64,000 bases of DNA from Candidatus Dietzia intestinipullorum (GCA_019119635.1 DWWP01000034.1:80318-144317), one strand, 5' to 3'. Numbered from the stretch's first letter, positions 29,019 to 41,651 are shown. Notes: generated from the sequence alone by a model not told the origin. Numbers and translations: made by a program.

Positions 29019-29720
29019 CTAGCGCCCCAGCGCGATCCGGCGGTACGCCTCGAGTGCCGTGGCCGGCCGGCAGTCCGCCACGATCCGGCCGCCGTCGACC
29101 ACCAGGACGCGGTCGTGGTCGGCGACCAGGTCGAGATCGTGCGTGACCACGACGAGTTGCTGCGGTAGATCGGCAAAGGTCTCGGCCACGAGGGCGCGGT
29201 TCCGCAGATCGAGCAGGGTGGTGGGCTCGTCGGCCACGATCACGTCCGGCTCCGTCACCAGCACCGCCGCCAGGGCCAGGAGCTGCTTCTGTCCACCGGA
29301 CAGCAGATGACAGGGGTGGTCGGCATGGTCGGCGAGGCCGTAGCGTTCGAGTACCTGCTCGACTCGTCGTCGTCGTTCGTCCTTGTCCAGCCCGGAGCGC
29401 CGGAGGGAGAAGTCGACGTCCTCGGCGACGGTGGGCATGACGATCTGGGTGTCGGGATCGGTGAAGCAGAAGCCGACGCGTCGGCGGACCCTCGCCCCCT
29501 TGCGGCGGGTGTCGAGCCCGTCGACGGTCACCGTGCCGGAGTGGGGGACGACGAGTCCGTTGATCATGCGCGCGAGCGTGGACTTACCGCCGCCGTTGAC
29601 GCCGACGACGCCGATGCGGCGCTCGGTGAGCGTCAGATTGATGTCGGAGAGGACGGTCCGGTCACCGTAGGTGTGCGAGACGCCAGCGAAGCGGATCTCG
29701 GCGCCGCGGGCGTGCGTCAT
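29019..29720 (-). CDS. bioM: biotin ECF transporter ATPase (BioM)
   Basis: A 233-residue ABC ATPase. Walker A GVNGGGKSTLARMI (Gly in the usual Ser position), Q-loop FTDPDTQIVMPTVAEDVDFSL (typical ECF form), signature LLSGGQKQLLALAAVL, Walker B DVIVADEPTTLLD, switch VVTHDLDLV. ATG 29720 overlaps the bioY stop by 4 bases; the frame upstream of it is shadow of bioY. Confidence 0.92.
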   Translation of the reverse strand: MTHARGAEIRFAGVSHTYGDRTVLSDINLTLTERRIGVVGVNGGGKSTLARMINGLVVPHSGTVTVDGLDTRRKGARVRRRVGFCFTDPDTQIVMPTVAEDVDFSLRRSGLDKDERRRRVEQVLERYGLADHADHPCHLLSGGQKQLLALAAVLVTEPDVIVADEPTTLLDLRNRALVAETFADLPQQLVVVTHDLDLVADHDRVLVVDGGRIVADCRPATALEAYRRIALGR

Positions 29721-30316
29721 GCGCGGCGGGGTGCCGGGATGAGACCCGGGCGGGCCTTGTGTACCTGGGTGGCGACGATCGCCGTCACGACGGCCTTGAA
29801 CAGGTCGCCAGGGAGGAACACGCCGTTCGCGGCGGCGGCCGCTCCCAGCGTGAGATCGGTGCGCAGCAGCATGCCCAGTATGCCGAACATGTAGATCACC
29901 ACGATCCCACCGACGATGTTGATCACCAGCCCGGGGAGGAGCCGATACCTCGGCATGATCAGTGCGGTGAGCAGACCGAGCACGATCACGGCGGGGATCC
30001 AGCCCACCAGGAAGCCCGCGGTGGGACTCGCGAGCGAGGTGAGCGTGGTGCGACCGCCGGCGAGGACGGGCAGGGCCAGCCCGATCACGATCACGGCGAG
30101 CACCGAGAACAGTCCCTTGCGCCACCCGAGCAGGGATCCGGCGAGCATCACGCCGAGCGTCTGGAGGGTGATGGGCACCCCCGCCGATCCGATGCTGAGC
30201 TGGCCGGGGAGTCCCAGGACGACGATGAGGGCGGCGAACACCGCGACCTGGGCGATCTCCCGTGTCGCACTGCGTGCGGGGGCGGCGCTTCCTGACCCGG
30301 TGGTGGGCGTGCTCAC
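29717..30316 (-). CDS. bioY: biotin transporter substrate-binding component BioY
   Basis: A 199-residue S-component with six hydrophobic segments. Signatures: VAVFAALIVVLGLPGQLSIGSAGVPITLQTLGVMLAGSLLGWRKG (the PITLQT loop is the BioY hallmark) and the central SPTAGFLVGWIPAVIVLG. GTG 30316 follows AGAGGAG, a good ribosome-binding site, and is preferred over the longer open frame. First gene of bioYMN; a TetR-like palindrome lies about 60 bases upstream. Confidence 0.94.
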   Translation of the reverse strand: MSTPTTGSGSAAPARSATREIAQVAVFAALIVVLGLPGQLSIGSAGVPITLQTLGVMLAGSLLGWRKGLFSVLAVIVIGLALPVLAGGRTTLTSLASPTAGFLVGWIPAVIVLGLLTALIMPRYRLLPGLVINIVGGIVVIYMFGILGMLLRTDLTLGAAAAANGVFLPGDLFKAVVTAIVATQVHKARPGLIPAPRRA

Positions 30317-30376
30317 TGTGACTCCTCTGGGGCGGGCTGACCGGCGCGTGCGGGCGCCGTTGTCACTCCAGAGCAC

Positions 30377-30389
30377 TGTACAGCGTTCA
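30377..30389. promoter_or_regulatory. possible BioQ-type biotin operator
   Basis: On the minus strand 30389-30377 reads TGAACGCTGTACA, a TGAAC-N3-GTNCA near-palindrome (one mismatch between arms). It resembles the TGAAC-N3-GTTCA/GTTAC sites of the TetR-family regulator BioQ in corynebacteria and mycobacteria. Placed 61 bases upstream of bioY. Confidence 0.5.
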
Positions 30390-30436
30390 GTACGGCGGGT
30401 GCGAGGCACCGCCCCGGGTCGTCGACCACGACCGAC

Positions 30437-30462
30437 GGCCCGGCCGTGTCTGCGGCCGGGCC
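30437..30462. terminator. hairpin downstream of the two-component operon
   Basis: GGCCCGGCCG and CGGCCGGGCC form a perfect 10-bp stem with a 6-base loop (TGTCTG). It lies about 110 bases beyond the response-regulator stop on the minus strand, and before the bioY promoter region. No U-tract. Confidence 0.5.
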
Positions 30463-30571
30463 CTCGCGGGACGGTGCTTCGGGGTCAGGAGCCGGGAAGC
30501 GGCGCGAGATCGGCGGCGTGAGCGACAGACGCGAGGTCGCGCCACGCACGAGAGGTCACGTCCCGTATCGC

Positions 30572-31204
30572 TCAGACCGCCCCGAGTTCGCGCGCCCGCG
30601 CCACGGCGGCGGTCCGTGAGGTCACGCCGAGTTTGTCGAAGACGTGCACGAGATGCGTCTTGACCGTCGCCTCGGACACGTGCAGCGAGGCGGCGGCCTG
30701 CCGGTTGGTGGCGCCGGCCGCAACAGCGCGAAGGACCTCGGACTCGCGGTCCGTGAGCACGGGCCGGGGGTCACGCAGCCTGCCCATGAGAGTGGCCGCG
30801 ACGGTGGGCGACAGTGCGCTCTCGCCGGCCGCGGCGGCGCGGACCGCGCCCAGCAGCTCATCCGGCCCCGCGTCCTTGAGCAGATAACCGGCGGCCCCGG
30901 CCTCGATCGCGCCGAGGATGTCCGCATCCGTGTCGTGACTGGTCAACACGAGCACCTGAGGCGGGTCACCGAGGTCGCGGATCCGGGCGGTCGCCCGCAC
31001 CCCCGCGGTGGCGTCGCCGGCGAAACGCAGGTCCATGAGCACCACGTCGACGTCGCCGATCCTGCTGCGCTCCACGGCGTCCGCGGCCACGGACGCCTCG
31101 GCCACCACCTCGATATCCGGGTCGGAGGCCAGGAGCGCCCGGAGCCCGGTCCGGACCACCGCGTGATCGTCGGCGATCAGCACGCGCACCCTCGTCGTCG
31201 TCAT
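30572..31204 (-). CDS. NarL/LuxR-type response regulator (ChrA-like)
   Basis: A 210-residue response regulator. The receiver has the acidic pair at residues 12-13 (ADDHAVVRTGLRALL), phosphoacceptor D58 in VVLMDLRF, and the conserved Lys in YLLKDAG. The C-terminal LuxR helix-turn-helix spans about 150-195 (LTDRESEVLRAVAAGATNRQAAASLH). Overlaps the kinase gene by 4 bases. Divergence from an FtsX-type exporter is the layout of corynebacterial ChrSA/HrtBA, so heme-responsive control of that exporter is the leading hypothesis. Confidence 0.92.
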   Translation of the reverse strand: MTTTRVRVLIADDHAVVRTGLRALLASDPDIEVVAEASVAADAVERSRIGDVDVVLMDLRFAGDATAGVRATARIRDLGDPPQVLVLTSHDTDADILGAIEAGAAGYLLKDAGPDELLGAVRAAAAGESALSPTVAATLMGRLRDPRPVLTDRESEVLRAVAAGATNRQAAASLHVSEATVKTHLVHVFDKLGVTSRTAAVARARELGAV

Positions 31205-32457
31205 CCGTCGATCCCCACCCTTTCAGCCGGCAACGTCGCCCGGACCGCGGTGCCCCGTCCGGCCTCGGATTCGACCACCAGCCTTCCACCCAGGTCGGCC
31301 ACGCGTCGCGCCATCCCGTCCAGGCCGAACGAGGCGGCGGCGCGGGGCGCGTCCACGTCGAACCCCCGTCCGTCGTCCGTCACCTCCAACACCAGCAGGT
31401 CGGGCGGGCTGGTCAGGGTGAGGGCGATCCGGTCGGGATCGCCGTGGCGTACGGCGTTGGACAGGGCCTCCTGCGCCACCCGGACCAGGACGGAGGCGAG
31501 CTCGGCGGGAGGTTCGGAGGCCGTGTCGGAGTCCAGGTACACCGCGAGGCCGGGATGCTCGGCCCTGGCCCGTTCGGCCACGCGGCCCAACGCACGGGCC
31601 AACGAGACGCCCTCGAGCGGCGCGGGCCGCAGCGCGGCGATGAGCCTGCGGGTCTCGGTGAGGTTCTCGCCGGCGACGTCCCGGGAGAGGCGGATCTGAT
31701 CGACGGCGGGGTGGTCGGGATCAGCACGCTCGGCCGCGTGCAGCAGCATCCCGATGCTCGCGAGTCCCTGGGCGACGGTGTCGTGGATCTCGCCCGCCAG
31801 CCGGGTCCGCTCAGCCTCCCGGCCGACCTCCCGCTCCTGCGCCGCCAGCCGCGACCGCGTGGCCACGAGCTCAGCGATCACCTCACGTCGCGCCTGGGAT
31901 TCGCGGTACAGGGCGCGCACGCCGACGCCCAGCCCCAGCGCGACGAGCGCCCCCACGGCCGGACCGATGACCCCGGCCGGGGTGAAGCCGTCGTGGACCC
32001 CCAGAGCCACCACGGCGACGGCGGCGAGGGCCACCACGGCGGCGACGCCGGCCCACACCGGCAGCAGGAACTGCGCCAGGAAGAACAGCGGGAACACCAG
32101 GTACGCGGCCTCGGGCACCTGGACCACGAGGGCCGCCCACAGTGCCAACACGGCGGCGAGCCAGCCCAGACGGGCCGACCGGGACGTCTGCCTGCGTCGC
32201 TCCCACACCGTTCCCGCGACGTAGACGGCGGCGAACCCCACGGCGGCCGCCATCGCCGGGAGGTTGAGACCGCCGGAAGTGTCCTGGTGCGCCCCCACCA
32301 CGGTCAGCGCGAGCAGGGCGGCCACCAGGACGTGCAGTGCCACCTGCAGTTGGGCGAACACCGCGCGGACACCCGCCGACTCCGGTGGCAGCTCGGCGGC
32401 GGTCTCGGGCACGGAGGTCACCCGGTCGACGCTAGCCGGTGCGTCCACCGCGGGCAT
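31201..32457 (-). CDS. sensor histidine kinase, HisKA_3 family (ChrS-like)
   Basis: A 418-residue membrane kinase. Five or six hydrophobic segments lie between residues about 35 and 165. Then come a coiled-coil linker (RREVIAELVATRSRLAAQEREVGREAERTRL), the phosphoacceptor H225 in LAGEIHDTVAQGL, and an ATP-binding domain with VRVAQEALSNAVRHG and DDGRGFDVD. There is no extracytoplasmic sensor domain, so sensing is probably within the membrane, as in ChrS-type heme sensors. ATG 32457 is my choice; GTG 32421 is an alternative. Pairs with the downstream response regulator. Confidence 0.88.
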   Translation of the reverse strand: MPAVDAPASVDRVTSVPETAAELPPESAGVRAVFAQLQVALHVLVAALLALTVVGAHQDTSGGLNLPAMAAAVGFAAVYVAGTVWERRRQTSRSARLGWLAAVLALWAALVVQVPEAAYLVFPLFFLAQFLLPVWAGVAAVVALAAVAVVALGVHDGFTPAGVIGPAVGALVALGLGVGVRALYRESQARREVIAELVATRSRLAAQEREVGREAERTRLAGEIHDTVAQGLASIGMLLHAAERADPDHPAVDQIRLSRDVAGENLTETRRLIAALRPAPLEGVSLARALGRVAERARAEHPGLAVYLDSDTASEPPAELASVLVRVAQEALSNAVRHGDPDRIALTLTSPPDLLVLEVTDDGRGFDVDAPRAAASFGLDGMARRVADLGGRLVVESEAGRGTAVRATLPAERVGIDG

Positions 32458-32575
32458 CCATCGAAAGGTGGAGCCGCGGATCAACCATCCGGCCCCGCAG
32501 GACCAATCTCGTGGGCGATTCCGCGCGAGCGATGACCGACGAACCTTGAGGCATACCTTCACGAGAGGAAAAACA

Positions 32576-33631
32576 ATGTTCTTCGCACTCCGCGATCTCC
32601 GCACGGCACGCTGGCGCTTCGCCCTCATCACGGGCGTCGTGCTGATGCTCTCCGTCCTGGTGGCGGGCCTGCTCGGCCTGACCGCCGGCCTGTCCAACCA
32701 GAGCGTGTCCGCGCTCAAATCCCTCGGCTCGACCGGCTCGAGCTTCGTCCTGCCCGCCGACGACTCGGGTCCCGTGGACCTGGACCGCGCGGCCCTGACC
32801 GACGAGCAGGTGGCGGAGGTGGCCGCCGCGGACGGCTCGGCCGTGCCGGTGGGCATCGCCCGGATCAACCTGGACGACGGCACCGAGACCGGCGTCTCCG
32901 CCGTGGCGTTCGGCCTGGGAGGCCCCGTGGGGGAGGTCTCTCCGCCGGCCGACGGACAGGTGTTGACGTCCGAGGGTGTCGCCGACGAGGTGGGCCCCGG
33001 CCTGTCCAGGCTCGGTATCGGTGGCGCGGAACTCGCCGTCGCGGGCGACGCCGGGGACCTCTGGCACTCGCACACCCCGGTGGTCGTGACCGACCTGGAC
33101 ACCTGGCACACGATCGCCCCGCGTGGTGGCGCCGCCACCGCGATGGCGGTCGGCGACGACTCCGCTGCCGACGCCGTGGCCACCGACGGCTCCGGCCTGG
33201 CGGCCGTCGATGGCGACGGGCTCCTCGAGGCGTTGCCCTCGCACAAGGCCGAGAACATGTCGCTCAACACGATGACCTACATGCTGCTGGCCGTCACCGC
33301 CCTGGTGGTGGGCGCCTTCTTCGCGGTCTGGGGGATGCAGCGTCGCCGCGACGTCGCGATCCTCAAGGCCCTCGGGGCCTCCACCCGGGCCGTGGTCCGC
33401 GATTCCGTCGGGCAGGCCGCGATCGTGCTCGCCGTCGGTGTCGGCGGCGGGGTGGCGATCTCCGCGCTGTTCGGCCTGGCGGTCGGTGGAGCGGTGCCGT
33501 TCGTCGTCTCGGCCGGCACCACGCTCGTCCCCGCCGTGCTGCTCGCGGTTCTCGGGCTGGCCGGCGCCGCGGTCTCGCTGCGGCCCGTGGTCACCGCCGA
33601 CCCGAACTCGGCGCTGGGAGCGGACCGATGA
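32576..33631 (+). CDS. FtsX-type ABC exporter permease (HrtB-like)
   Basis: A 351-residue permease. The short N-terminal cytoplasmic segment MFFALRDLRTARWRFALI precedes the first membrane helix. A roughly 200-residue extracytoplasmic domain follows (30-225), then three C-terminal helices with WGMQRRRDVAILKALGAST as the FtsX coupling motif. Opening, size and topology resemble corynebacterial heme exporter HrtB. ATG 32576 follows GAGAGGAA. Overlaps the start region of the ATPase gene and diverges from the two-component genes. Confidence 0.9.
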   Translation: MFFALRDLRTARWRFALITGVVLMLSVLVAGLLGLTAGLSNQSVSALKSLGSTGSSFVLPADDSGPVDLDRAALTDEQVAEVAAADGSAVPVGIARINLDDGTETGVSAVAFGLGGPVGEVSPPADGQVLTSEGVADEVGPGLSRLGIGGAELAVAGDAGDLWHSHTPVVVTDLDTWHTIAPRGGAATAMAVGDDSAADAVATDGSGLAAVDGDGLLEALPSHKAENMSLNTMTYMLLAVTALVVGAFFAVWGMQRRRDVAILKALGASTRAVVRDSVGQAAIVLAVGVGGGVAISALFGLAVGGAVPFVVSAGTTLVPAVLLAVLGLAGAAVSLRPVVTADPNSALGADR

Positions 33632-33696
33632 GCAGCGCCGCCCCGCTCGACCGCCCCGCCCCGACCTCACCCCTCTACACCTCTAGGAGCCACACG

Positions 33697-34422
33697 ATGA
33701 CCACCTCCACCCTCCCCGACACCCGCACCTCGACCGCACTGCACATGGACGACGTGCTGCTCACGTTCCCGGACGGCGACAGCCGCGTCACCGCCGTCGA
33801 CCACGTGTCACTGCGGATCGACCGCGGTCACAGCCTCGCGGTGACCGGGCCGTCCGGATCCGGCAAGTCGAGCCTGCTCGCCGTGGCCGCCACCCTCACC
33901 CGCCCCGAGTCGGGCCACGTGTGGCTCACGACCCCGGACGGTGAGGTGGACCTCGCGACGGTGAGCCGTCCCCGGGCGGCGGAGCTGCGGCGCGCCGAGA
34001 TCGGCATCGTGTTCCAGCAGTCCAACCTGCTCGACTCGCTCACGGCCCGGGAGCAGCTCGAGTCCATGGCGTGGCTCGGGAGCCGTCCGTCGCGCGCCCG
34101 GCGGCGCGAGACCCGCCGGCGGGCCGACGAGCTGCTCGACGTGGTGGGACTGGGCTCGGCCGCCGACCGTTCGGTGGGCGCGCTGTCCGGTGGCCAGCGG
34201 CAGCGCATCGCCGTGGCGCGCGCACTGATGGGCAGCCCGTCGCTGCTGCTCGCCGACGAGCCCACCAGTGCGCTGGACTCCGAGGCCGGCGCCGCGGTGA
34301 TGGACCTCCTGCTTGGGACCGCCGCCGAGTTCGATGTGGCCCTGATGCTGGTGACCCACGATCCGGCCGTGGCCGCACGGTGCGACTCGATGGTCCGGCT
34401 GGTCGACGGCGCGACGGTGTGA
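33697..34422 (+). CDS. ABC exporter ATPase (HrtA/MacB-type)
   Basis: A 241-residue ATPase. Walker [19 protein letters not shown]-loop [20 protein letters not shown], signature [15 protein letters not shown], Walker [17 protein letters not shown], switch [14 protein letters not shown] 33697 has a clear AGGAG seven bases upstream and is preferred; an in-frame ATG at 33628 overlapping the permease stop would add 23 residues. Forms the exporter with the upstream permease. Confidence 0.92.
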   Translation: MTTSTLPDTRTSTALHMDDVLLTFPDGDSRVTAVDHVSLRIDRGHSLAVTGPSGSGKSSLLAVAATLTRPESGHVWLTTPDGEVDLATVSRPRAAELRRAEIGIVFQQSNLLDSLTAREQLESMAWLGSRPSRARRRETRRRADELLDVVGLGSAADRSVGALSGGQRQRIAVARALMGSPSLLLADEPTSALDSEAGAAVMDLLLGTAAEFDVALMLVTHDPAVAARCDSMVRLVDGATV

Positions 34423-34525
34423 CCAGTCACCGCCGCCGGCGCGCCCGGCATTAGACTCGTCCGAGGTCGCCGGCGACCACTCGTGTGCGCCGACGCCTCA
34501 GGAGCTCCGTCAGGAAGGCCACACC

Positions 34526-37020
<2,495 letters not shown>

Positions 37021-37029
37021 GGATACGCC

Positions 37030-37653
37030 ATGAGCGAGCAGACCGAGCGGGTGGGCCGCGCCGAGCGCACGACCAGAGAGTCATCGATCGTCGTGGAGAT
37101 CGATCTCGACGGCACCGGTCAGACCGAGATCTCCACCGGCGTGCCGTTCTTCGACCACATGCTCACCGCCTTCGGCCAGCACGGCGCGTTCGACCTCACG
37201 GTCCGCGCGACCGGGGACGTCGAGATCGAGGCGCACCACACGGTCGAGGACACTGCGATCGTGCTCGGCCGGGCACTCGCGCAGGCACTCGGCGACAAGC
37301 GCGGCATCCGGCGCTTCGGCCAGTGCTCGATCCCCATGGACGAGGCGCTCGCCGAGGCGGTCGTCGACGTCTCCGGGAGGGCGTACTGCGTGCACTCCGG
37401 GGAGCCGGAGATGATGACCGGCTACCTGATCGTGGGGCACGACAGCGCGCCGTACGGCACCGTGCTCAACCGCCACGTCTTCGAGACGCTGGCCTCGCAC
37501 GCCCGCATCGCCCTGCACGTGCGTGTGCACTACGGCCGCGACCCGCACCACATCACCGAGGCCGAGTACAAGGCCGTGGCGCGGGCCCTGCGCGCGGCCG
37601 TCGAGCCCGACCCGAGGATCACCGGCGTGCCGTCCACCAAGGGCGCGCTGTGA
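37030..37653 (+). CDS. hisB: imidazoleglycerol-phosphate dehydratase
   Basis: A 207-residue monofunctional HisB. Metal-binding motifs [37 protein letters not shown] and [21 protein letters not shown] are present. No histidinol-phosphatase domain is fused; an inositol-monophosphatase-like HisN further down the operon should supply that step. Confidence 0.97.
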   Translation: MSEQTERVGRAERTTRESSIVVEIDLDGTGQTEISTGVPFFDHMLTAFGQHGAFDLTVRATGDVEIEAHHTVEDTAIVLGRALAQALGDKRGIRRFGQCSIPMDEALAEAVVDVSGRAYCVHSGEPEMMTGYLIVGHDSAPYGTVLNRHVFETLASHARIALHVRVHYGRDPHHITEAEYKAVARALRAAVEPDPRITGVPSTKGAL

Positions 37654-37660
37654 GGGCGGC

Positions 37661-38929
37661 GTGAGCGACTCGGCCCAGCCACGGTCACACGGTCAGGCAC
37701 CACGCCCCGGGTTCTCCGAACTGGCACGGAGGAAGGGCGTCCCGGCGGCGTTCGTCCTAGTCCTGCTCGCCTTCGGCGGCTTCTCGCTGCTGCTGCCGGT
37801 CGTCCCCCTCGCGGTGGTCCGGGGCGGCGGCAGCGAGCTCGTCGCGGGGGCCACCACCGGCGTGTTCATGACCGTCACCGTGCTCCTCCAACTGGTGACA
37901 CCGCGACTGACCACGGCGATCGGCTACCGGTGGGTGCTCGCCATCGGCAGTTCCCTGCTCGGGCTCCCGTCCGGGCTGCTCGCCGTGTTCGACGGGCCGT
38001 TCGCCGTCCTCGCGATCAGCGGCGTCCGTGGTGCCGGGTTCGGCATGATGACCGTCGCGGGATCCGCGCTGGTGGCCGAGCTCGCCCCGCCGGGCATGCT
38101 CGGGCGCGCCACGTCCCTCATCGGGCTCGCCGTCGGTATCTCCGAGGCACTGTTCCTGCCGCTGGGGCTCTGGGTGCTCGACGTGTTCGGGCTCCCCGCG
38201 GCGGCCTGGAGCGCCACCGCGTTCGGTGTCGTGGGCCTGGTGGCCGCCGCCCGCCTGCCCGACGTGTACCCGGAACCACCGGAGAGATCCGACCCGGCCG
38301 CACTCAGCCGGAAATCCGTGATGGTCCTGCTCGCCGGCCCGTTCCTGGTCATGCTGGCCGTGACCCTGCCGTACGGGGCGGCCGCCTCGTTCCTGTCACC
38401 CGCACTGGACTCGATTGCCTCCGGCGGCGGGGCGGTGGTCGCCGGGGTCGGGCTCGGACTGCTCGGTGCCGGCGTGATCGTCGGGCGGACCTTCGCCGGC
38501 CTCGTCTCCGACCGGCACGGCCCCGGCCGCCTGGTCTGGCCCGGTCTCGGCGTCGCCGCCCTGGGCATGGCCGCGATCGCCGCGCTGCTCGTCGTGGAGC
38601 CGAACCCGTGGTGGTTCCTCATCCCCACCGTGGTCTTCGGCTTCGGGTTCGGCGCCGTCCAGAACGAGGCGCTGGTCGGTTCGTTCGAGCGGATGCCGCG
38701 CTCGCGCCTGGGCACCGCGTCGGCGTCGTGGAACATCTCATTCGACGCCGGGACCGGCCTCGGGTCGATCGTCATGGGCGGGTTGGCCGCCGCGGGCTAC
38801 GTACCGCTGTTCTCCGTGGCCGCGATCGTCGTGCTCGCGGTGGGCGGCCCCGCCGCGGTGTGGGCCCGCCGCACCCGCCCCGAACGCGATCTGGCCGCGC
38901 AGGGGTCGGACGATAGGATCGGGCCATGA
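37661..38929 (+). CDS. MFS transporter inside the his operon
   Basis: A 422-residue major facilitator protein with about twelve hydrophobic segments. GIAGRTFAGL-type cytoplasmic loops are visible ([20 protein letters not shown] between helices 8 and 9). GTG 37661 lies 7 bases after hisB, and the stop overlaps the hisH start. A transporter gene at this position also occurs in corynebacterial his clusters. Substrate unknown; its fixed position suggests a link to histidine or a pathway intermediate rather than drug efflux. Confidence 0.88.
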   Translation: MSDSAQPRSHGQAPRPGFSELARRKGVPAAFVLVLLAFGGFSLLLPVVPLAVVRGGGSELVAGATTGVFMTVTVLLQLVTPRLTTAIGYRWVLAIGSSLLGLPSGLLAVFDGPFAVLAISGVRGAGFGMMTVAGSALVAELAPPGMLGRATSLIGLAVGISEALFLPLGLWVLDVFGLPAAAWSATAFGVVGLVAAARLPDVYPEPPERSDPAALSRKSVMVLLAGPFLVMLAVTLPYGAAASFLSPALDSIASGGGAVVAGVGLGLLGAGVIVGRTFAGLVSDRHGPGRLVWPGLGVAALGMAAIAALLVVEPNPWWFLIPTVVFGFGFGAVQNEALVGSFERMPRSRLGTASASWNISFDAGTGLGSIVMGGLAAAGYVPLFSVAAIVVLAVGGPAAVWARRTRPERDLAAQGSDDRIGP

Positions 38930-39591
38930 CACCACCGGCACCGCGGGTCGCGATCCTGGACTACGGGTCGGGCAACCTCCGTTCGGCGCAGCGCGCGCTC
39001 GAGCGCGTCGGGGCGCTGGTCGAGCTCACCGCCGACCCGAAGTTGGCCACGCAGGCGGAGTCGCTCGTCGTGCCCGGGGTCGGTGCGTTCGCAGCGTGCA
39101 TGGCCGGCCTCGAGGCAGTCCGGGGCCCGCGGGTCATCGGGGAGCGCCTCGCCGGGAGCCGCCCCGTCCTGGGGATCTGCGTGGGGATGCAGGTGCTGTT
39201 CGACCGGGGGCTGGAGTTCTCCGACGGCGAGCACAGCGGCTCGTCCGGGACACCGGGCTGCGGGGAGTGGCCCGGCGTTGTCGACCGACTGGAGGCACCG
39301 GTGCTGCCGCACATGGGGTGGAACACCGTCGATGCGGCCGAGAACAGCGTCCTGTTCTCCGGGCTCCCCGCCGACGAACGCTTCTACTTCGTCCACTCCT
39401 ACGGCGTCCGGGAGTGGGTGCTGGAGCCCTCCGAGTACCTCACCCCGCCGGACGTGACGTGGTCCGAGCACGGAGCCCCCTTCGTCGCCGCCGTCGAGAA
39501 CGGACCACTGGCCGCCACGCAGTTCCATCCCGAGAAGTCCGGGGACGCCGGGCTGCACCTGCTCGAGAACTGGGTGCGTTCCCTTGGCTAG
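38926..39591 (+). CDS. hisH: imidazole glycerol phosphate synthase, glutaminase subunit
   Basis: A 221-residue class I glutamine amidotransferase. [18 protein letters not shown] opens the chain. The nucleophile Cys is in [12 protein letters not shown], and the His-Glu pair in [10 protein letters not shown]. It feeds ammonia to HisF, encoded further down the operon. Overlaps the MFS gene by 4 bases and the next small gene by 8. Confidence 0.96.
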   Translation: MTPPAPRVAILDYGSGNLRSAQRALERVGALVELTADPKLATQAESLVVPGVGAFAACMAGLEAVRGPRVIGERLAGSRPVLGICVGMQVLFDRGLEFSDGEHSGSSGTPGCGEWPGVVDRLEAPVLPHMGWNTVDAAENSVLFSGLPADERFYFVHSYGVREWVLEPSEYLTPPDVTWSEHGAPFVAAVENGPLAATQFHPEKSGDAGLHLLENWVRSLG

Positions 39592-39925
39592 GCGCGCGGA
39601 CGGCGGGTCCGGCGTGCCGGTGTCCTTCGCGACCCTCGCCCTGTGGGTCGCCGGCGCGGGTGTGGCGGGGATGGCGCTGACCGCCGTGGCCGTCGGAGCG
39701 CTCCCGCTGCCGCCCGCGGGGCGGGCCGTGGTGGCGGTGGTGGGCATCGTCGGCACGATCGTCGCGATGGGGCTCGCGTCCCGTCACATCACCGCGCGTG
39801 CCATCCGCGCCGAGTACGGGGACGACGACGGCGACGGGGCCGGCCCCGCGGACCCCGCGACCCCGGACACCGCGCCGCCTGCGGAGAGCGGCGGGCAGCC
39901 ACCCCGACCGGACGGACTAGGGTGA
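39584..39925 (+). CDS. small membrane protein between hisH and hisA
   Basis: About 113 residues if the TTG at 39584 is used; GTG 39614 is an alternative start. Two hydrophobic segments ([23 protein letters not shown] and [19 protein letters not shown]) are followed by an acidic, proline-rich tail. A small membrane-protein gene at this place is also found in corynebacterial his clusters. Its stop overlaps or nearly touches hisA. Function unknown. Confidence 0.7.
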   Translation: MARRADGGSGVPVSFATLALWVAGAGVAGMALTAVAVGALPLPPAGRAVVAVVGIVGTIVAMGLASRHITARAIRAEYGDDDGDGAGPADPATPDTAPPAESGGQPPRPDGLG

Positions 39926-39930
39926 TCGCC

Positions 39931-40680
39931 GTGACCAACGCTTCCTCTCTCGAACTCCTGCCCGCCGTCGACGTCGCCGACGGCCAGGCGGTCCGCCTCG
40001 TCCAGGGCGAGGCCGGCACGGAGACCTCCTACGGCTCCCCGCTGGACGCCGCCCTGCAGTGGCAGACCGACGGCGCCGAGTGGGTCCACCTGGTGGACCT
40101 CGACGCCGCGTTCGGTCGCGGCTCCAACCGTGACCTGCTCGCCGAGGTCGTCGGCGCCCTCGACGTCAAGGTCGAGATGTCCGGGGGCATCCGTGACGAC
40201 GACTCGCTCGAGGCCGCGCTCGCGACCGGCTGCGCCCGCGTCAACCTGGGCACCGCCGCGCTCGAGGACCCTGACTGGTGCGCGGCGGCCATCGCCCGCC
40301 ACGGTGATCGCATCGCCGTCGGCCTCGACGTTCGCGTCATCGACGGCGAACCCCGCCTCCGGGGACGCGGGTGGGTCTCCGACGGCGGCAACCTCTGGGA
40401 GGTCCTGGAGCGGCTGGATTCGGACGGCTGCGCACGCTATGTCGTCACCGACGTGTCCAAGGACGGCATGCTGGGCGGGCCCAACCTGGAGATGCTCTCG
40501 CAGGTCTGTGCGGCCACCGACGCGCCGGTCGTGGCCTCGGGCGGTGTGTCGTCGATCGCCGACCTCGAGGCCATCGCGACCCTCGTGCCGGAGGGCGTCG
40601 AGGGCTCCATCGTGGGAAAGGCGCTCTACGCGGGGCGCTTCACCCTTCCCGAAGCACTCGCTGCCGTCAGCGCACGCTGA
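39931..40680 (+). CDS. hisA: phosphoribosyl-ProFAR isomerase HisA (possibly also TrpF activity)
   Basis: A 249-residue TIM-barrel isomerase. [21 protein letters not shown], catalytic Asp early and [14 protein letters not shown] late, phosphate loops [13 protein letters not shown] and [12 protein letters not shown] 39931 follows AGGGTGA; GTG 39922 is possible and overlaps the upstream stop. Like mycobacteria, this window has no trpF next to the trp genes, and actinobacterial HisA homologues (PriA) are known to serve both pathways, so dual function is plausible. Confidence 0.95.
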   Translation: MTNASSLELLPAVDVADGQAVRLVQGEAGTETSYGSPLDAALQWQTDGAEWVHLVDLDAAFGRGSNRDLLAEVVGALDVKVEMSGGIRDDDSLEAALATGCARVNLGTAALEDPDWCAAAIARHGDRIAVGLDVRVIDGEPRLRGRGWVSDGGNLWEVLERLDSDGCARYVVTDVSKDGMLGGPNLEMLSQVCAATDAPVVASGGVSSIADLEAIATLVPEGVEGSIVGKALYAGRFTLPEALAAVSAR

Positions 40681-40736
40681 CGGACCCGAGACCACCTGGT
40701 GACGCAGAGATCACCAGCTCGAGCAGGAGGTCCGAG

Positions 40737-41651
40737 ATGACCGACCGACGCGTCGACACCGTGCCGACCGACCTACCCGTCGACCCGGCGGAGGCCCTCG
40801 CGGTGGCGTCCCGTGCCCTCGACGAGGTCACGCCCCGGTTCATCGAGGGCGTGGGCGCCGAGGCGACCCGCATCAAGGAGTCCCGCACCGACTTCGCCAC
40901 CGAGCTCGACCTCGAACTGGAGCGGCGCCTCTCCGACGCACTCCGGGAGGGCACCGGGCTCGAGGTGCACGGCGAGGAGTTCGGCGGCCCGTCCGTCCAC
41001 TCCGGCACCCTGTGGGTGCTCGATCCGATCGACGGGACGGCCAACTACTCACTCGGCATCCCCACCACCGGGATCCTCGCCGCGCTCGTCCACGACCGCC
41101 AACCCGTGCTGGGGCTGACCTGGCTCCCGCTGCTCGGGCTCCGGTTCACCTCGATCGCCGGAGGGGCGCTGCAGCAGAACGGCGAGGACCTGCCCGCGAT
41201 CTCGGACGTGTCCATCCGCGATGTCGCGCTCGGCCTGGGCTCGCTCAAGACCGGCGCCCGCACCACCTACCCGCCGGCGTATCGGCGGGAGGTGTTCGAA
41301 CAGCTCACGGTGGACGCCGCGCGGACGCGGAAATTCGGCTCCACCGGGGTCGACCTGTCGTTCGTCGCCTCCGGCAGGCTCTCCTCGGCCGTCAGCTTCG
41401 GCAACTACGCGTGGGACAACGCGGCGGGCGCCTCGCACGTCCGTGCCGCCGGCGGCGTCGTCACCGACCTGGCCGGAAACGAGTGGTCCACCGAGTCCCA
41501 GTCGATGCTGGCGGCCGGCCCCCGGGCGCACGAGGAGGTCCTCAGCATCGTGCGGCAGCTCGGCGACCCCTCGAACTTCTCCGAGTCCGGCCGCAGACGC
41601 GCGACCCCGGAGCCCGAGGCTGCGCGCCCCCGGACCCGGGACGGGCGGTGA
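40737..41651 (+). CDS. hisN: inositol-monophosphatase-family histidinol phosphatase
   Basis: A 304-residue Mg-dependent phosphatase. Motif [21 protein letters not shown] is the IMPase metal site, and [22 protein letters not shown] [17 protein letters not shown] the second. It lies in the his operon between hisA and hisF, where corynebacteria and mycobacteria carry the same gene (impA/hisN), the missing histidinol-phosphate phosphatase. ATG 40737 follows AGCAGGAGG. Confidence 0.88.
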   Translation: MTDRRVDTVPTDLPVDPAEALAVASRALDEVTPRFIEGVGAEATRIKESRTDFATELDLELERRLSDALREGTGLEVHGEEFGGPSVHSGTLWVLDPIDGTANYSLGIPTTGILAALVHDRQPVLGLTWLPLLGLRFTSIAGGALQQNGEDLPAISDVSIRDVALGLGSLKTGARTTYPPAYRREVFEQLTVDAARTRKFGSTGVDLSFVASGRLSSAVSFGNYAWDNAAGASHVRAAGGVVTDLAGNEWSTESQSMLAAGPRAHEEVLSIVRQLGDPSNFSESGRRRATPEPEAARPRTRDGR

